Assembly (NCBI RefSeq): GCF_037975245.1
Contig: NC_092566.1
Location: 4,590,001-4,647,500 of the forward strand
DNA length: 57,500 nt
Direction: 5' to 3'
Source of the DNA: Apostichopus japonicus
Lineage: Eukaryota; Echinodermata; Holothuroidea; Aspidochirotida; Stichopodidae
Part shown: piece after piece, positions 24,910 through 56,820 of the stretch
Position numbering within the stretch: the stretch's first letter is position 1
Layout of the letters: every line of letters begins with the position of its first letter
The notes under the pieces: model-generated
Databases searched by the model: none
Seen by the model: only the letters and a program-made list of their open reading frames with translations
Told to the model about the DNA's origin: nothing
Position numbers and translations under genes: made by a program

Positions 24910-26265
24910 GCGGAATATAATCGAATATCGATTAGAATGGAGCGGAATTTTATTCTTATGAATTAGCAGAATCCAATGAACTCGTTTCGTATTTGAACTC
25001 GGTATCTGTATTGTAACGGCGTGGAATTACAATTCGTGTCGAACGAAGTAATACTCAACAATTCCTGTAATGGTGGTTTTCTCTTTGGTAAGCTTCTTAG
25101 ATTTCCAATCGGCACTATTTTGTGTTTATCCCAAAATGGCGATTGATGAGCCGAGTGAATATGCTTTAGAACATCGAGGCAGTTTGAAAGAAAAAAATGT
25201 GCAGAAATCGAAAGTTAAGGGTAAGTCAACCAACTAAAGGCTTATTTTCATGTTATATACAGATGTCCCCCAAAAATATATTTAAAAAAAGGTTGAAGAA
25301 ATTTTTGTGTTTATAAAGACAGATTGGACATACTAGAGAGAAGTTTATTTTTTATATTCAATAAGAAAGAATAAAAATACATATAAATTTGTCCAACTGT
25401 AAGCGCAAGGACTTCATTGTTTGCCTCCAATTGTCTCAAGTTGGTATTTTTTCATCAAATTATTCAATTGTGATTTTCCAGTTACAAATGTACCTTTTCT
25501 CCAGCATATGGTGCTATGTGCATGTCTTCCGAACAACTAGCTTACTTTGATTACGTTTCCTGCAGTTCCCTTAATGAAAATTTATAGATATTCGTATTTT
25601 TGGGTTTTTTGTTTACAAATTTTCCAGTTAGTTGAAATGTTGGTCACCTTTGAATTAATAAACGAATTAGTTTATGGTCTTTCTGTCGGCAGTCATCTGC
25701 GATTGACCAATTGTCTTACTCAAAGACTGAGCAAAGCTGTGACAAATTGCTATTGAAAGAGCTGGCAATGTTTTATTAAACATACTTGTTTACGAGTAGC
25801 GCCATCTTTCTAAGCCAAAGAAACCAAAAGCCACATCCTGTTTGATGCAATATCGAAAAGATGTTCTTCTGTTGCTTTTCGGCACTTTTCCTGAGAGAGA
25901 ATAATTTAGTCAATCTGTTTTGAGTATCAGTTCCCAGTTACAGGGTTGTTATCCTTAGTAATAGCAGTTCCGTGAAACGATTTTCCTGAAAGCGGAGAAT
26001 TGTTCATGAAAACATGTCCGAACGACAGCTGAATCATGTTACTGTGACACACAATCATTCCACATATTCGATAGGTATTGCTAGTTCACCTTTATGAAAA
26101 TCATATGCAAATGTCACATTGACATGACTTATAAGATTGTTTTGACATGTTTTTGAAACATTAATATCGTTTTCATGTTGATATGTTAAAAGGGCATGAA
26201 CCAAAAATCAAAACGTACATGCATACAGAGGATCAACTGTGAAGTTAGATATTCTAGGAGTTCTA
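24910..26265. other. Gene-free spacer
   Basis: AT-rich sequence with no convincing exon, RNA gene or transposon end. Short frames here lack any domain pattern. Confidence 0.5.
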
Positions 26266-26502
26266 GGAGTGTTAGCTCAGTGGTTAACACCGGTGCCTTT
26301 CAATCTATAAGGTCCCCGGTTCGAGTCACTCCCAGATTAATGTATATGTCGTCCAGTTACAGAGTTGTTGACAATTAACAATTCATATTCCTGGACGTTA
26401 AATATGAATGTAAGAGGCTGATTTCGGTCAGCTTGCGGCTTTGATAAGCCAATGAGGCTTCTTCGCGAGTTCCTGCTTGCAGGAGGATCTAAAATACATA
26501 CA
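26266..26502 (+). repeat. tRNA-derived SINE family A, copy 1
   Basis: tRNA-like head with box A TAGCTCAGTGGTTAAC and box B GGTTCGAGTC, a body with GTCCAGTTACAGAGTTGTTG and TCGCGAGTTCCTGCTTGCAG, and a 3' end GATCTAAAATACATAC. Three more copies occur in the window, which defines the ends. Confidence 0.75.
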
Positions 26503-29500
26503 AGTTAGAGAACTTTTAGAAACTCGTTGATCATACAGTTTGATATTCTTCCCACAGCTGAGCAGGCTGTAAGTCGACAATTCACAATGTTTTGCTCCTC
26601 TTCTAGCTCAGGAATCTTAACGATGATGGTAAATGGATATCTTTTTCGTCAAGTGCCATGATGATGTATCCAACTATGCATCATTTATCATTTACTGGTT
26701 GGGAAAAGGTATACGCTATATATGGTTTCCAAAATTCTGTCTCAGAAGAGTTTGTGAAAAGTAATGAATGCTGTGTGTTAAGTCAATGGAACAATTTACT
26801 GTGGTTTTTGTATCCATATAGCAAGGACGAAAAAAATAATCACAAGTTTCCCAACAAAAGACACGTATGGTATTTATAGGTCAAATTGGACTCGCTTCCT
26901 TATTTATGCAAAATCATTAAATCAATATCAACATTCCGTAAACACGCACATGTGCTTTTGAAAATGTATGCATAACAATTTCTATATTGGTATGTTTCAA
27001 ACTTTTGAAAACAATACTAACGTCCCCATTAAAGCAGCTTCTTGGGTATATAACAAGATTGAATTTGATTATCCGAGTCAATTTACACCGACATTTTCTG
27101 ACATCGAAAGCCTGTGGTTTCACCTGAGTGTCGGTATAAACTTTAACCATCAAGTGCCGGCCTTGTGCGCAGACTCGTAACAACTGATATCAAAAGAAGA
27201 TTTTATTACTGCACATTAACATACGTCACCATGATATGTATTGTAGGAGTATACCATATGGCAAATCTCTAAGAAACATTGGACACCCATTCCAGTGCTG
27301 TTACCATTCTTTCAAAATTAAAACAAACCTTGCAAAGATTTTCTGTCATTCTATAGGTTGAGAGATCACTGAAATTGTCGGAATAACGTTTTTTGGTGGT
27401 GCATGGGGGGTGGGGGGGTAGGCTGTCTTTGCTTTTATATAAACAATTTGACTGTTGAGTAACAATCAATTCAATTATTGATGAAACTCAAGTCAGTGCT
27501 GCTTTGTATATGTATATTGTATCATAGCAACATTAATGTGTAGTATTTGTGTTATAGCAACAGCACATGATAACATTTGTTCAGCCATTGAAGCGAAGCG
27601 CAAAGTTCACATGTATGTATATGATTCATTACAATGTCATTTTATCCATGTGATATATATCCGCTGAATGATAAGGGATTAATACAATAAGAAGTATGAC
27701 TCAACGAGATAAAGAAGGAACAGCCTGATATTGACAAATCAAGTGGATTTCATTATTACTCCTGCTTCATTCCCTCCCTCATTCCCTCCCTTTCCCTCCT
27801 GTCCTGTCCTGCCCTCCCCCTCCCTCCTACCCGTCCTGTCCTCCTTCCTTCCTTCCCTCATCACAAAGTATACCATCCAAATTTACAGTGCTAGAAATTA
27901 TCTAATGCCTTTCATAGAGGCGCTAAACATTCTAACAATTTCCAGTCATATTTTAAGGAATGTTAAATTAACTCTAGAAAAAATATATATAGAAGCCACA
28001 GTGATGTAAAACGCGTTGAGGTGTTACTACAGCGCAGTAGACTGCCTTTTGAAATTTGCACACATAAGTGCAAAAAATCTCCAATGTGAAGCAAACGAAT
28101 TGATATATCTTAAACTATGTGAATTTAGAGTGGGGCATTGAAATAGTGGGTTGGACGGGCATGGGTGGGGTTTGTTTGTTTTGTTCCAACTTTATTTCGT
28201 TATTTTTATAAAAATGTGTACAGATACTTCAAGTTATATTCACAAAAGCCAAATTTGTCTTTAGCAAATATATAATGAAACACTTAACACCTTTGAAATG
28301 TGCACATAAGTGCAGAAGCTCTCCCATCTGAAGCAAACGATTTGGTACATCTTTAACTTAATTGTTTTGTAATTTTTTTCAAGTCACTTATTCCGTGAGC
28401 TGTTGCTATCTGTGTTGAGACATTCATGGGCAAAATTCCCATATTCTATGATTCCCCGGTCGCATATGTTGTACTTGGCGGAATGACGACACTAGTATAG
28501 AATTTCCCCCGTAAAGCTTACACTAGAATACAGATACCCCCCCCCCACCCTCGCGGGGAAAAACTACTTAAGAGGAGATTTTACTCTGTCACACCGAAAG
28601 AAAAACTGTATAACGAAAGGTCGGTTCCTTGAAGTGTGGAGGTTTTGTAAGTTGTGGATATTGTTGTAACTGAAACATGTGGCGGATATAAACATGTATA
28701 TATGGTTATAATTGCAAAATAACACATACACGTTTAGTTCATAAAGGATTTTAGTTCACCGGCACTATCGATCAACTTTGGCGCATCAGTATATTTAGCG
28801 AGGCTGTTTGGCGTTCCTTGTAAAACGGTTGACAATGCCTGATAATACCATACCAGCGTTGCTGCCAGCGTGGCATTTCAAACGCCCAAAGCGGTTAATT
28901 TGGCGTTTATCAAATTTCATTGGCCGGAGGAAACGATACGTCCAGCCAGACAGCCTGTTTTTTGTTTTTTTTAATGGCCTACAAATGTAAAAAAATAGCT
29001 GAAAAATTGTTAAATTCTTCTAACATTGATTTCAGCTATCTCATTCAGTCCGTCTCAGGACCAACGCGTCCGTAAAAACACTGGAATTTTGTTTACCACA
29101 ATTCACTCACTAATACTCATCTACGTGACCCCACCCCCCCCCCGAATTGCAAACCCACACAATTCCTACCCATTAGTATATTGTCATAAATGACATCAAA
29201 TTCATATTTTGGCGTCTCCACCAGCCCGATTTGTCCGCTAATTTGGCGTTTACGTCGTCACAGAAAGCCTGGCACTCCTTTATCGTATCATATACATTTC
29301 GTGCGTTACAAAGGAAGGCAGTGTGTTTCTTTTGCAAATATGTAGGCCTTGTATGTATTTTAGAACCTCCTGCTTGAAAGGCACCTTATGATTGAAAGGA
29401 TTGAAAGGCACCTTATGATTGAAAGGCCTTCAAGTGCATGTGCATTGTTTCCTGCTGGTCTTTGCTCGAGTGGTTGTTTGGTTGGAGGAAAAGAGCACTT

Positions 29501-30060
29501 TACATAGAGTTAGTGATATGAAAAACTCAAAAGCCTGAACGTTCATATATAGTTATCATTATTATAATATTTTGCCTACACACACCTTCCCCTTTTCTGT
29601 TTATATAGTCTGTTATTTGATGTTGAAATGGGAGTCAGTTGATTAGGTCTAAAGGACAATCTTGTTGCACCAAAGTCTAATCCTATCAGGTTACCTAACG
29701 ACACAATACGCAGTCCATATGCTTCCTTGTTACTTTTAATAATTAATACACTTCGAAAGAGTATAACGGCAGTGACATTTTTGAAATGCCAAACGTTGTC
29801 ATGGTGTATTCGATATTTTTTTCAATCAAAATTCCTACGTTTTTGTCATGATTAATTATATCCACATGCGGTATGTTTTTCGTAGCTGCTTTTTCATTTA
29901 TTCCATTTTTTCTCTCGTTCTTATCGTGTTCAATGAGCTTATAGTTATAACCGTCAAAAGCGAATCCTCCGGGTGGATTCTATATGGTCCATCTACAGGT
30001 GCAATATTCCCTTCACTTCAGATACGAGACTCCTGTATACTACATTCATACATTACATCG
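26503..30060. other. Gene-free spacer
   Basis: Contains a (TCCC)-rich tract at 27770-27850, the direct-repeat pair at 28046-28358 and poly-C runs at 28535 and 29130. No coding signal recognised. Confidence 0.5.
28046..28358. repeat. Pair of diverged direct repeats, about 75 bp
   Basis: TTTGAAATTTGCACACATAAG at 28048 and a diverged copy at 28290 each continue to GAAGCAAACGA. Nothing else is recognised around them. Confidence 0.55.
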
Positions 30061-30317
30061 TGGAGTGTTAGCTCAGTGGTTAACGCCGGTGCCTTCCAAT
30101 CATAAGGTCCCGAGTTCGAGTCGCTCCAAGATTAATGTATGTCGTCCAGTTACAGAGTTTTTGACAATCGACAATTCATAATCATGGACGTTAAATATGA
30201 ATGCAAGAGACTGACTTCGGTCAGCTTGCGGCTTTGATAAGCCAATGAGGTTTCTTCGCGAGTTCCTGCTTGCAGGAGGATCTAAAATACATACATACAC
30301 GCATACATACATACATT
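30061..30317 (+). repeat. tRNA-derived SINE family A, copy 2 with (ATAC)n tail
   Basis: Full-length copy with intact box A and box B and the longest ATAC tetramer tail of the four (30288-30317). The preceding bases also end in ATACATT, so the target duplication is ambiguous with the tail. Confidence 0.75.
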
Positions 30318-31575
30318 AGGAAAAGAAAATGTTGTTGCGCACTGGTGTTACATACACGGACAGTAACGGTTGTTACAAATAAACAAAAAAGTTTGTATGT
30401 TGAAAATTTACTGAATTGACAAGGGTGATATACGGTGATTAAAGTTTTATCAGTTTCACATAGTTACATATTTTAAGAGCCTTATCTTGTTTCCTTGGAA
30501 GTCTTGTTTAACTTAAACAACAAAAAAACTGAATACGATATCCCTTTACATGCTACTGATGTGCACGTGTTTATTTGTTGAATATCCCTTTTTGCCGTCA
30601 CCTTATCTGGTGAATATTTACACATTCTTAAACATATTTCTTGAAAATACAACGCCCCAGGAAGACATCCTTTTGAGGGCATAATCCACAAAATAATCTG
30701 TACTATTCGAAGGAGTGAATGGAAGGTAATGATAGATTTAAAACAAAACTGAAAACATATTATAAAGTGTATAGCGTGTATTTCTGAAATGGACATCTTA
30801 TCCGACGATGATTTTGTACGGTAATATACTTTTGAGAGCCCCTTTGCCGCGAGGCAATATGTTAAGGTACAGTTTTTTACGGTGTCAAGAATATGTCTTT
30901 GAGAGGTGTTTTTTTTTTTTGGGGGGGGGATATCAGTATTTGGCAGACTCCCCTACGCTGTTCTTTCCATGATAAACACAGACCTATATTTGTAAAACTG
31001 AGGTGTCTTTTTATACATCAAAAACAAGAAATGTAGGCCTATATCTTATTCGAGTTGCTCCAATAACATGAACCCTGGTATAGCTCTTAGTGAAAACATA
31101 TCCTTTCTTATATCAATGCATATACAATTCAATACGAATTAACGTTCAACAATGTGTTAGGCTACCAATTGTCCACCAAAAGATCACTAAGCCTACATGT
31201 GTTAACTCGTCATTATAAAATAGTACATTCTTACCATTGGAGTATTAACTTACAGAAAATCACATTCCATGAGACATAATTTACGATCTTATCTGAAACA
31301 TATTTTCTTGTTAATCTAGTCATGTTTGTGATATTAACTGTGACGATTGAGTTCACTAGTGAATAATTGTATTTGTACAATGGCGTGGAGTCTCACCCAT
31401 ATAAAGTCAACACACTCAGTTTAATCATGGAGATAAGAACTGCATTCCATACTAATCTTAAGAACCATATAGAACAAAACTTTATGGAAGACAAATTCAT
31501 GTTAATGCATCATTTATGGAGCAGTATAATATATATGTTAACATTAAAAGCTAAGGTACGAGAAGAGGATCACGC

Positions 31576-31845
31576 CCATTATAGTGGTCGTCGCGTCATT
31601 GTCAATGAACGTACCATTGCAAACTAGGGGTGCAGTATGTGCGTATGAAGGGTTAGAACTATGTTTAAGATTATTCTTAAAGTTACTCTAAAAAAATAAA
31701 GAAGCTTCTCTTTTGCATCAATTTAAGCACGTATAGGCTATGACTCGTTTGTGATCATATTCTGCTGTAACGTGGTACGCACACACTGAACACCTATAGT
31801 TTGTAAAGGTACGTTCATTGACAATGATTTGACGACCACCAATGG
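31576..31845. repeat. Inverted repeat with about 68-bp arms
   Basis: GTCAATGAACGTACCATTGC (31600) and its near-complement on the other side (31800-31825) lie in arms of about 68 bp, roughly 90% matched, with a loop of about 130 bp. Confidence 0.7.
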
Positions 31846-33034
31846 ACTTGATCCAGAAAATAAAAAAAAAGACCAAAACAAAAACAGGACGTTTGATAAA
31901 ACAGTGGAATGAGTTCGTTGCATTTTATAATAGTAATTGGACAGTGAATGTCAATTTTGATATTATAACCTCTAATCCAAAAACATAAGTTGGCGAGTAT
32001 ATATGGAGGTGGTTAATCGATATGTTGGTTGTTGGACCTGCTGGGCGTTAAGACGGTAATAACTTTACTGTTTATAAAAATCCTGATAAATTTCACCACA
32101 TCGGGATTGTATATATATTAACCCGCAAAGTATGGATTATCCTCGCCGGGTCACCGCAAGATACTCATTGGTGCCCTGATTTGGTCGACTAGAGCAGGTA
32201 GTTGTTATGGCGAGTATAGACGTTATTTGTACGACAGGCGTCTACATAATATCTTTCAAAGTCCGTCCGATGCAAACAAAAGTTTTCTAGATCAATCTGA
32301 TTAGGTTATCAATATTAACTTAACCATTGACGTCTGTAAATAATATCTGGAATTTTTCGTTTCCATAATTATTGTATTATACAAACAATAGTATTGACGT
32401 GATTACAAAACGTTCTTGCCTTCCCATGGTAAAACGAGTCCAGGTAAATGATGTAAGGTGTGCACCAGAGATGGTATATGCAAAGTGGTTCAATCGGGGG
32501 AGAGGGAGGGGGGGGGGTTAACAAGATTGGAGAGGGCAACAGACTTTGAAGGGCAGTAGGACATGTGCCTATCAATTAAGGGAGCATGCAAGTCACAACG
32601 TCACTTCCAAAACGCCTCGGCCGAAATGGACCGTTTAAAGCATTCTGTACAGAATTCGATTATTTGATTGCAGTAAGTAGGGTTGAGGTGAAGGGACATG
32701 TGTTCAATAGTTTTATATAATTATTTAATGACTATTTCTTTTAACAAAATGGCCCATTTTTAACGAACGAACGAAATGGTTCTTTCTCATTTACATAAAT
32801 GGAGAAAAGGTACTTTTAATTATGAACGTTGGGCCCTTCTAATTCACGGTTCTTTGGTACTTTCTACATTACTATGGCATGCCCCCCCCCCCCTCCTACA
32901 GCGCCGGCCCCCTGGTTTTTGTACTAGCAGTAGTAGCTCAACAATTAGGATAAATATGCAAGGTGTTCGACAGACACATCGACTTACCGACACAAAGACA
33001 TGAATGGCAAGTGACCTGCCGCAGAAGCAGACAT

Positions 33035-33186
33035 ATAAACGTTAGACAGACAGACATACAGATGGACAGATACTGACAGACACGTACTGACACAGGCAGT
33101 TCATGTACTGACAAATATACAGATAAACACTAGAACAATTTATACACAGGCGAAATAAGCGTACAGATAGATAGATAGATAGATAG
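33035..33186. repeat. ACAG-rich degenerate repeat and (GATA)n
   Basis: GACAGACAGACATACAGA, then diverged GACA units, ending in a short GATA run at 33166-33186. Confidence 0.6.
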
Positions 33187-35766
33187 AAAGTGCTTAAGGG
33201 TCAAGTACCTTCAAAGACAAGGGGCCTCTGTGAACACTTTAAGGCAAGATACAACAACTTTCTATTTTGAGGGCTTTGTGACAGTAAAATTGAAAAAAAG
33301 GTGGGGAGGGGGTTTGGGGGGGGGGGTGGGCACTAACACATATACAATGGAGGTGTAAGAGAGCAAACACAAATGGGCATTTTAAAGACACAGGTCGACA
33401 AACTGCATGGACACGGACATATCACAGACCAGATAAGAACACATACAAATGCTTCGACATACATAGAAGCAGTTCCAACATTGATGATTTCACGACAGAA
33501 ATAACGTATGAACTCATCATTTCACGCTTAATTAAAAGCAAATGTAAAGAAATAAGTCAAGAATTAAGTTTTGACCCCTTTTAGAGATTATACCCACGAT
33601 GTGTCATGTTCCACACTACCCCTCCCCCAGTTGATGCATCCTTATTGCAACGTTTCAAGGCAAACAAAATTCAACTTAAAATTCTGTCCAAAGTCCATAG
33701 GTTGTCTTACATATATCAAAACTATACCACCTTTGCGAATTGCCTCTAACACACAGCAAACCGAGTTGCACAACAAGACGTTGGGTGAAAAACTTTTGGA
33801 AAAGTGAAAGAACCGTTTGAGGTAAACCAATTTTGTTTCATAATCAGCAAACAAAACCGTTCTCTCTAGGCAGAATAATATCATACAATATATATACTCA
33901 AATGGTCCAGTCAAGTCCACTTTTGCACGCCCACGCATTAATCGGTGGACGTTGTAATAAAACGATATTCTATATTTACAAATTACTGTAAGTTTAGTCA
34001 AAACCGATTTAGAGTCGTATATTTGAGATCATCCAAAAGTCAACCATTCTGGATGCGTTATTGGTTTACTCTTTAGAACTAAAATTTTTTATGCTTTTAT
34101 TAATATGCTTTCTTTAATATGCTTTACTCCTGCCAAAACTGAAAGTGATTCAGATATTATTTTTAACCTGCATACGCGATGTTTGATCTCATACTTAATA
34201 CTATACTTTAGCTTCAAGCTTAAATAGTGGCACTACGGTCATGCAGGGAGTTGATATGGTTTATCATCGGTCCATGCATGATATCAGCTAAGAGGTGGGT
34301 TGGACATGGAAGGGCGGGTGGGTGGGGCATTGTAGGGGTGGGATAGGCGTAGTATAAGTGTGTGGGCCTCGTCAGTCTTAGACCTTCTTATAGGCCAGTG
34401 GGCGAGTATATGTCACCGGGACTTCGTTTGCTCTGTTCATTTTCCATATACATATATTACGAAACAGCGAAAAAACTATTTCTTATAAGCCATATGCCCC
34501 CCCCCCAATCCACTAGTAGCCATTGCTGACAACCATGGTTTAGCTAGAAGCATCATCTATTGGTCGGGGGGGGGGGGGTTCGTTGTTAACATGATCTTAT
34601 CGTGTATCCTCAATTATGTTTGTACGACAATTTAGAGATATTCTTTGGTGTACGTGAATACTAGATAGTGAATTTGGTGACGCTGCCCTGTTGGTATAAT
34701 CAATATATATTAATATTAATACAATTAAAGAAATATCAGCATATGAAAACGGTTAGCTGTGCGATTCAAATTCCATTCTTAAATATGTTAGTAGTCTTCA
34801 ACAATATGATTTATTTGTTCACTGAATGTATTAACAATTTGCAACAAACTGTGAAATTTATCAACTCCACACGACTTGGTGATTAATTCCCGGTCATTAT
34901 ATTGATTCTAATTTGTTACAATATAGTAACAAATGTTAAATTAAACTTTCACTTTTCAACAAATTTTCGGAAAGAAGAAAAAAACCTTTCAATGAGCGAA
35001 TGAAAGAGCAGTTTGCAAAAAGTTGTTGCATTTTTGTGAAAATAAAACGTGAGAAGAGAGTATAATTCGTCAGTAATTGCAAAAATGAGACTAACATTTG
35101 ATCAATTTTACAAATAATCAATTCGAAAATTTTGTAAAAAGTAATTGTAAGCATAACATATGACAGTCTTAACACTAGAAATCAAGCCTCTGTAAATAAT
35201 ACAACATTTCACTACGTACCGAATTTAAAAACTTAAGTTAAAGCCGTTTCAGAGACCGCTGAACCTAAAATATTTCAGTTGTTAACATCACCTATATATG
35301 ATGACATTGGGTTCAGTACCACCATGGAGTTATAGGCATCACAAAGTTCTCTATCATAACGGCGATAGTTGGATTTTGCGGGTCCTATATAAAACCGCAC
35401 TTGTTTTTGAGTTGAGCTAATCACTGTGATTTCATGTCACCCTTACCACCCAATCTAACTAATGAATATTTGTTGTTCCAACTATTAGGTTTTAATAGAA
35501 TAATATTTAACATGTTTTTAATTTTTGTTTTTCTATGTATTTTATAAACTTTGTGCTAAGTTTCATAAGTTTTGGTGTTACTTGTGACTTACAATGCTAA
35601 ATCCAATGCATCATCACAATTTCATTGAATATATGAATAATAAATGAAATAATTTACATATGATCTTAGCCAACAGCGACGATAAGCGACCACTTGGTTT
35701 ATCGTTTTGTGTTGATAGCTTTCAATATTTAACAGTGTCTACGTGACGTATTACCAGTCTGTCAGT

Positions 35767-36080
35767 TCGGGGACAATTAGATAATGCTAATACCACTGTA
35801 TACTGTCCTCTCATGTCATGCTTCAAAGCACTCGTACTGGCAGTATGAACAGGTCCTAACCTTTATCTAATTCTAATGCTAATACCACTCTATACATCCT
35901 CTCATATCATGCTTCAAAACACTCATACTGGCAGTATAAACAGGTCATAACCTTTATCTGATGGAAACAGGATATCATATTACTCATATATACTGTCACT
36001 AAAAATCGCCTTGAAAGAGGAACATGCAATCACATAACGTGAAAAACAAGATATGTCCTAACTGGGTGATATTACCGAAA
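35767..36080. mobile_element. TIR/MITE family B, copy with internal duplication
   Basis: Shares ACAATT, TAATGCTAATACC, GGTCCTAACCTTTATCT and a right tip TGTCCTAACTGGGTGAT with the ACSL-intron copies. A block of about 118 bp is repeated in tandem (35788 and 35878). The left tip is mutated. Confidence 0.6.
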
Positions 36081-38039
36081 GAGGAACTCTTGCCACCTAT
36101 ATGTTCATTTTAAGACCAACTTTGTTTCCATTTGTTTCTTTAGATTCCACGATACTAGTATAAATAGTAACAAGAGCTTTTCCGTCATTTCATAGCACGT
36201 GATGGTCATACTTCTTTTCTACCGAAACAAGGAAATCGTAATATATGAATAGATAAACTTTGCTGACTTATGTTATGTTTTATTTTTAGATTACAGTTTC
36301 CTTGACATTCATGGATGAAATTTTATGTTTTTGTGTAGTGAATGCTATCTTTGTACTATAAAGGCTTATAGTCCCTTGTTGACCTCGGGCCTCTGGGCCT
36401 CATCATATTCGTTAAGTCAAGTTCAGTTAACATCTGAGTCAATTTGCCTCATTAGCATAACTAACCTCAAAGTACTATTCAGCTACACGGTTATAGTTTT
36501 ATCAAACGTACAACATAACTTGTACCACCGTCGACCGACTGACACAATATATCTGAGTCGGCCGAAGAAATTCGCTACATTCGTTAACTTAGAACCTTTA
36601 CCTAAAAGATGTTTGCTAACGAAGCAACATTTTGGCACAGAATGCGGGTGGCGTACGAGCTGATGAATAGGAAGGCGGAGGGGGGGGGGGGGGGTGGAGG
36701 GGGACATTTTAAACACAGCCATATTTGGCTCTATAGTATATTATCAATGATATTTAGACTTGTTAAGGTATCCGTATTCTATATGAAGTGACATATACAC
36801 ATGATATCAATCAAACAGAGTGGAATTATTCGCAGAGCTCTGTTTAATTGAAGTAAGGTTAGTCTCATCATAATCATATAGCTATCTAGGCTAATGACTG
36901 ATAGTAATTAGTTACAATTACTTCTTGTTCAGGGTTCATCTTGGGTCCAGTACTGATGACGTTTAAACTTACATATTACAACATTAATGTAAAATACGAG
37001 ACAGCACATGATTTCTTGAGGAAAAAAAACTTGTTGATAGATCTTTCAATATGGTGGCTACAGAATTGTGACGTCATCAAGTACATTTGCCTCGTCATCA
37101 TTCAAGACCATTCTAGACACGAAATGGCACCAAAATTGTTATCATGCTTAAAATGAAAACTTACAGTATTACTTTCATGGAGGCCCTGAACTTCCTATAT
37201 TTATTTCCACACAGTGAGGTAAGTTGTATTACGAGTAGGCATATGCAATTATACTATTTCTCAGTGAAGAACTGAGAACTCCCAAACTGTGGCAGTGAAC
37301 TAAGGGTTCCATTTTGAATATGCGTGATGATTATTGCACTTCCTAGCACATTGAAGCCAAATTATGTTTTTCTTTTAACTTTGTAAATTTCAGTCTAATA
37401 CATGTACGCTTGTCTAGTGCCATGTGTCAATGTAGTAAATATTGTATAGGCCTAGAGATGTTGCATAATTATCTTTTATGCTTACAATTCGTGTACATTA
37501 TTACACATCTGAAAGCAACGTTATCTTTGTATTAATGACGCCTTAGATCGTTTGCATCCTTTAATAATGAGCAAAGTCCATGCATTCAATAAGACGAACT
37601 ATAAATTATAAGAAACATACTATAGCGTATAGGCCTATGCGCTGATATGTTCTATGCGGCACTGTGTTAGGGCAAGTCTACCAACGTACAACATTTGCGT
37701 CTGTGTGTGTCAAAACTATACTGTCACACGGTTGCTTGCTACGTTAGTATGTGTGGGTAACTTCCTTATATCTTTATATGTATATATTTCTATATATAAA
37801 CGTATATTGATGGTTTCCGAATCCAGCGATGACGTTTATGGAGCAAGACTGTGTAAAATAGAGGTCCCCATATATATATGTTTTATTAATTTTCTCCAAA
37901 GTTATACTCTAAATATTGAGTAATATTAAAAAGATCTGCATTGGAATCTGTGTCATTAATGCTCATACAAGCACATCGTCTCCATCCCCCCCCCTTTTGT
38001 CGATTACCACAATATTGTTTTTTTTTCTCCGTTTCCCAG
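36081..38039. other. Spacer upstream of the cadherin coding start
   Basis: No recognised gene. A G tract at 36678-36692 and a C tract near 37986. The final 25 bases form a T/C-rich acceptor-like stretch ending in CAG at 38039, which implies that an untranslated exon lies somewhere in this spacer or further upstream. Confidence 0.5.
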
Positions 38040-38084
38040 CTTTATTATACCTCATCTGAACTATACTAAGGACTACACGTAAAG

Positions 38085-56820
<18,736 letters not shown>

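Larger units (their letters stand above)
30318..35766. other. Gene-free spacer
   Basis: Apart from the inverted repeat at 31576-31845 and the ACAG/GATA repeats, only AT-rich sequence with isolated G or C tracts (30900, 32505, 33310, 34498, 34563). No exon chain found. Confidence 0.5.

Noticed and set aside
26271-26340. tRNA gene candidates at SINE heads (also 30066, 38340 reversed, 47950)
   Set aside because: Box A and box B are present, but acceptor and anticodon stems do not pair, and each head is followed by the same SINE body.
27731-28009. 92-codon frame with FPPSFPPFPSCP
   Set aside because: Low-complexity TCCC tract; no splice or promoter support.
33642-34001. 119-codon minus-strand frame in the spacer
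   Set aside because: No recognisable domain, no repeat or gene context, and length is compatible with chance in AT-rich DNA.
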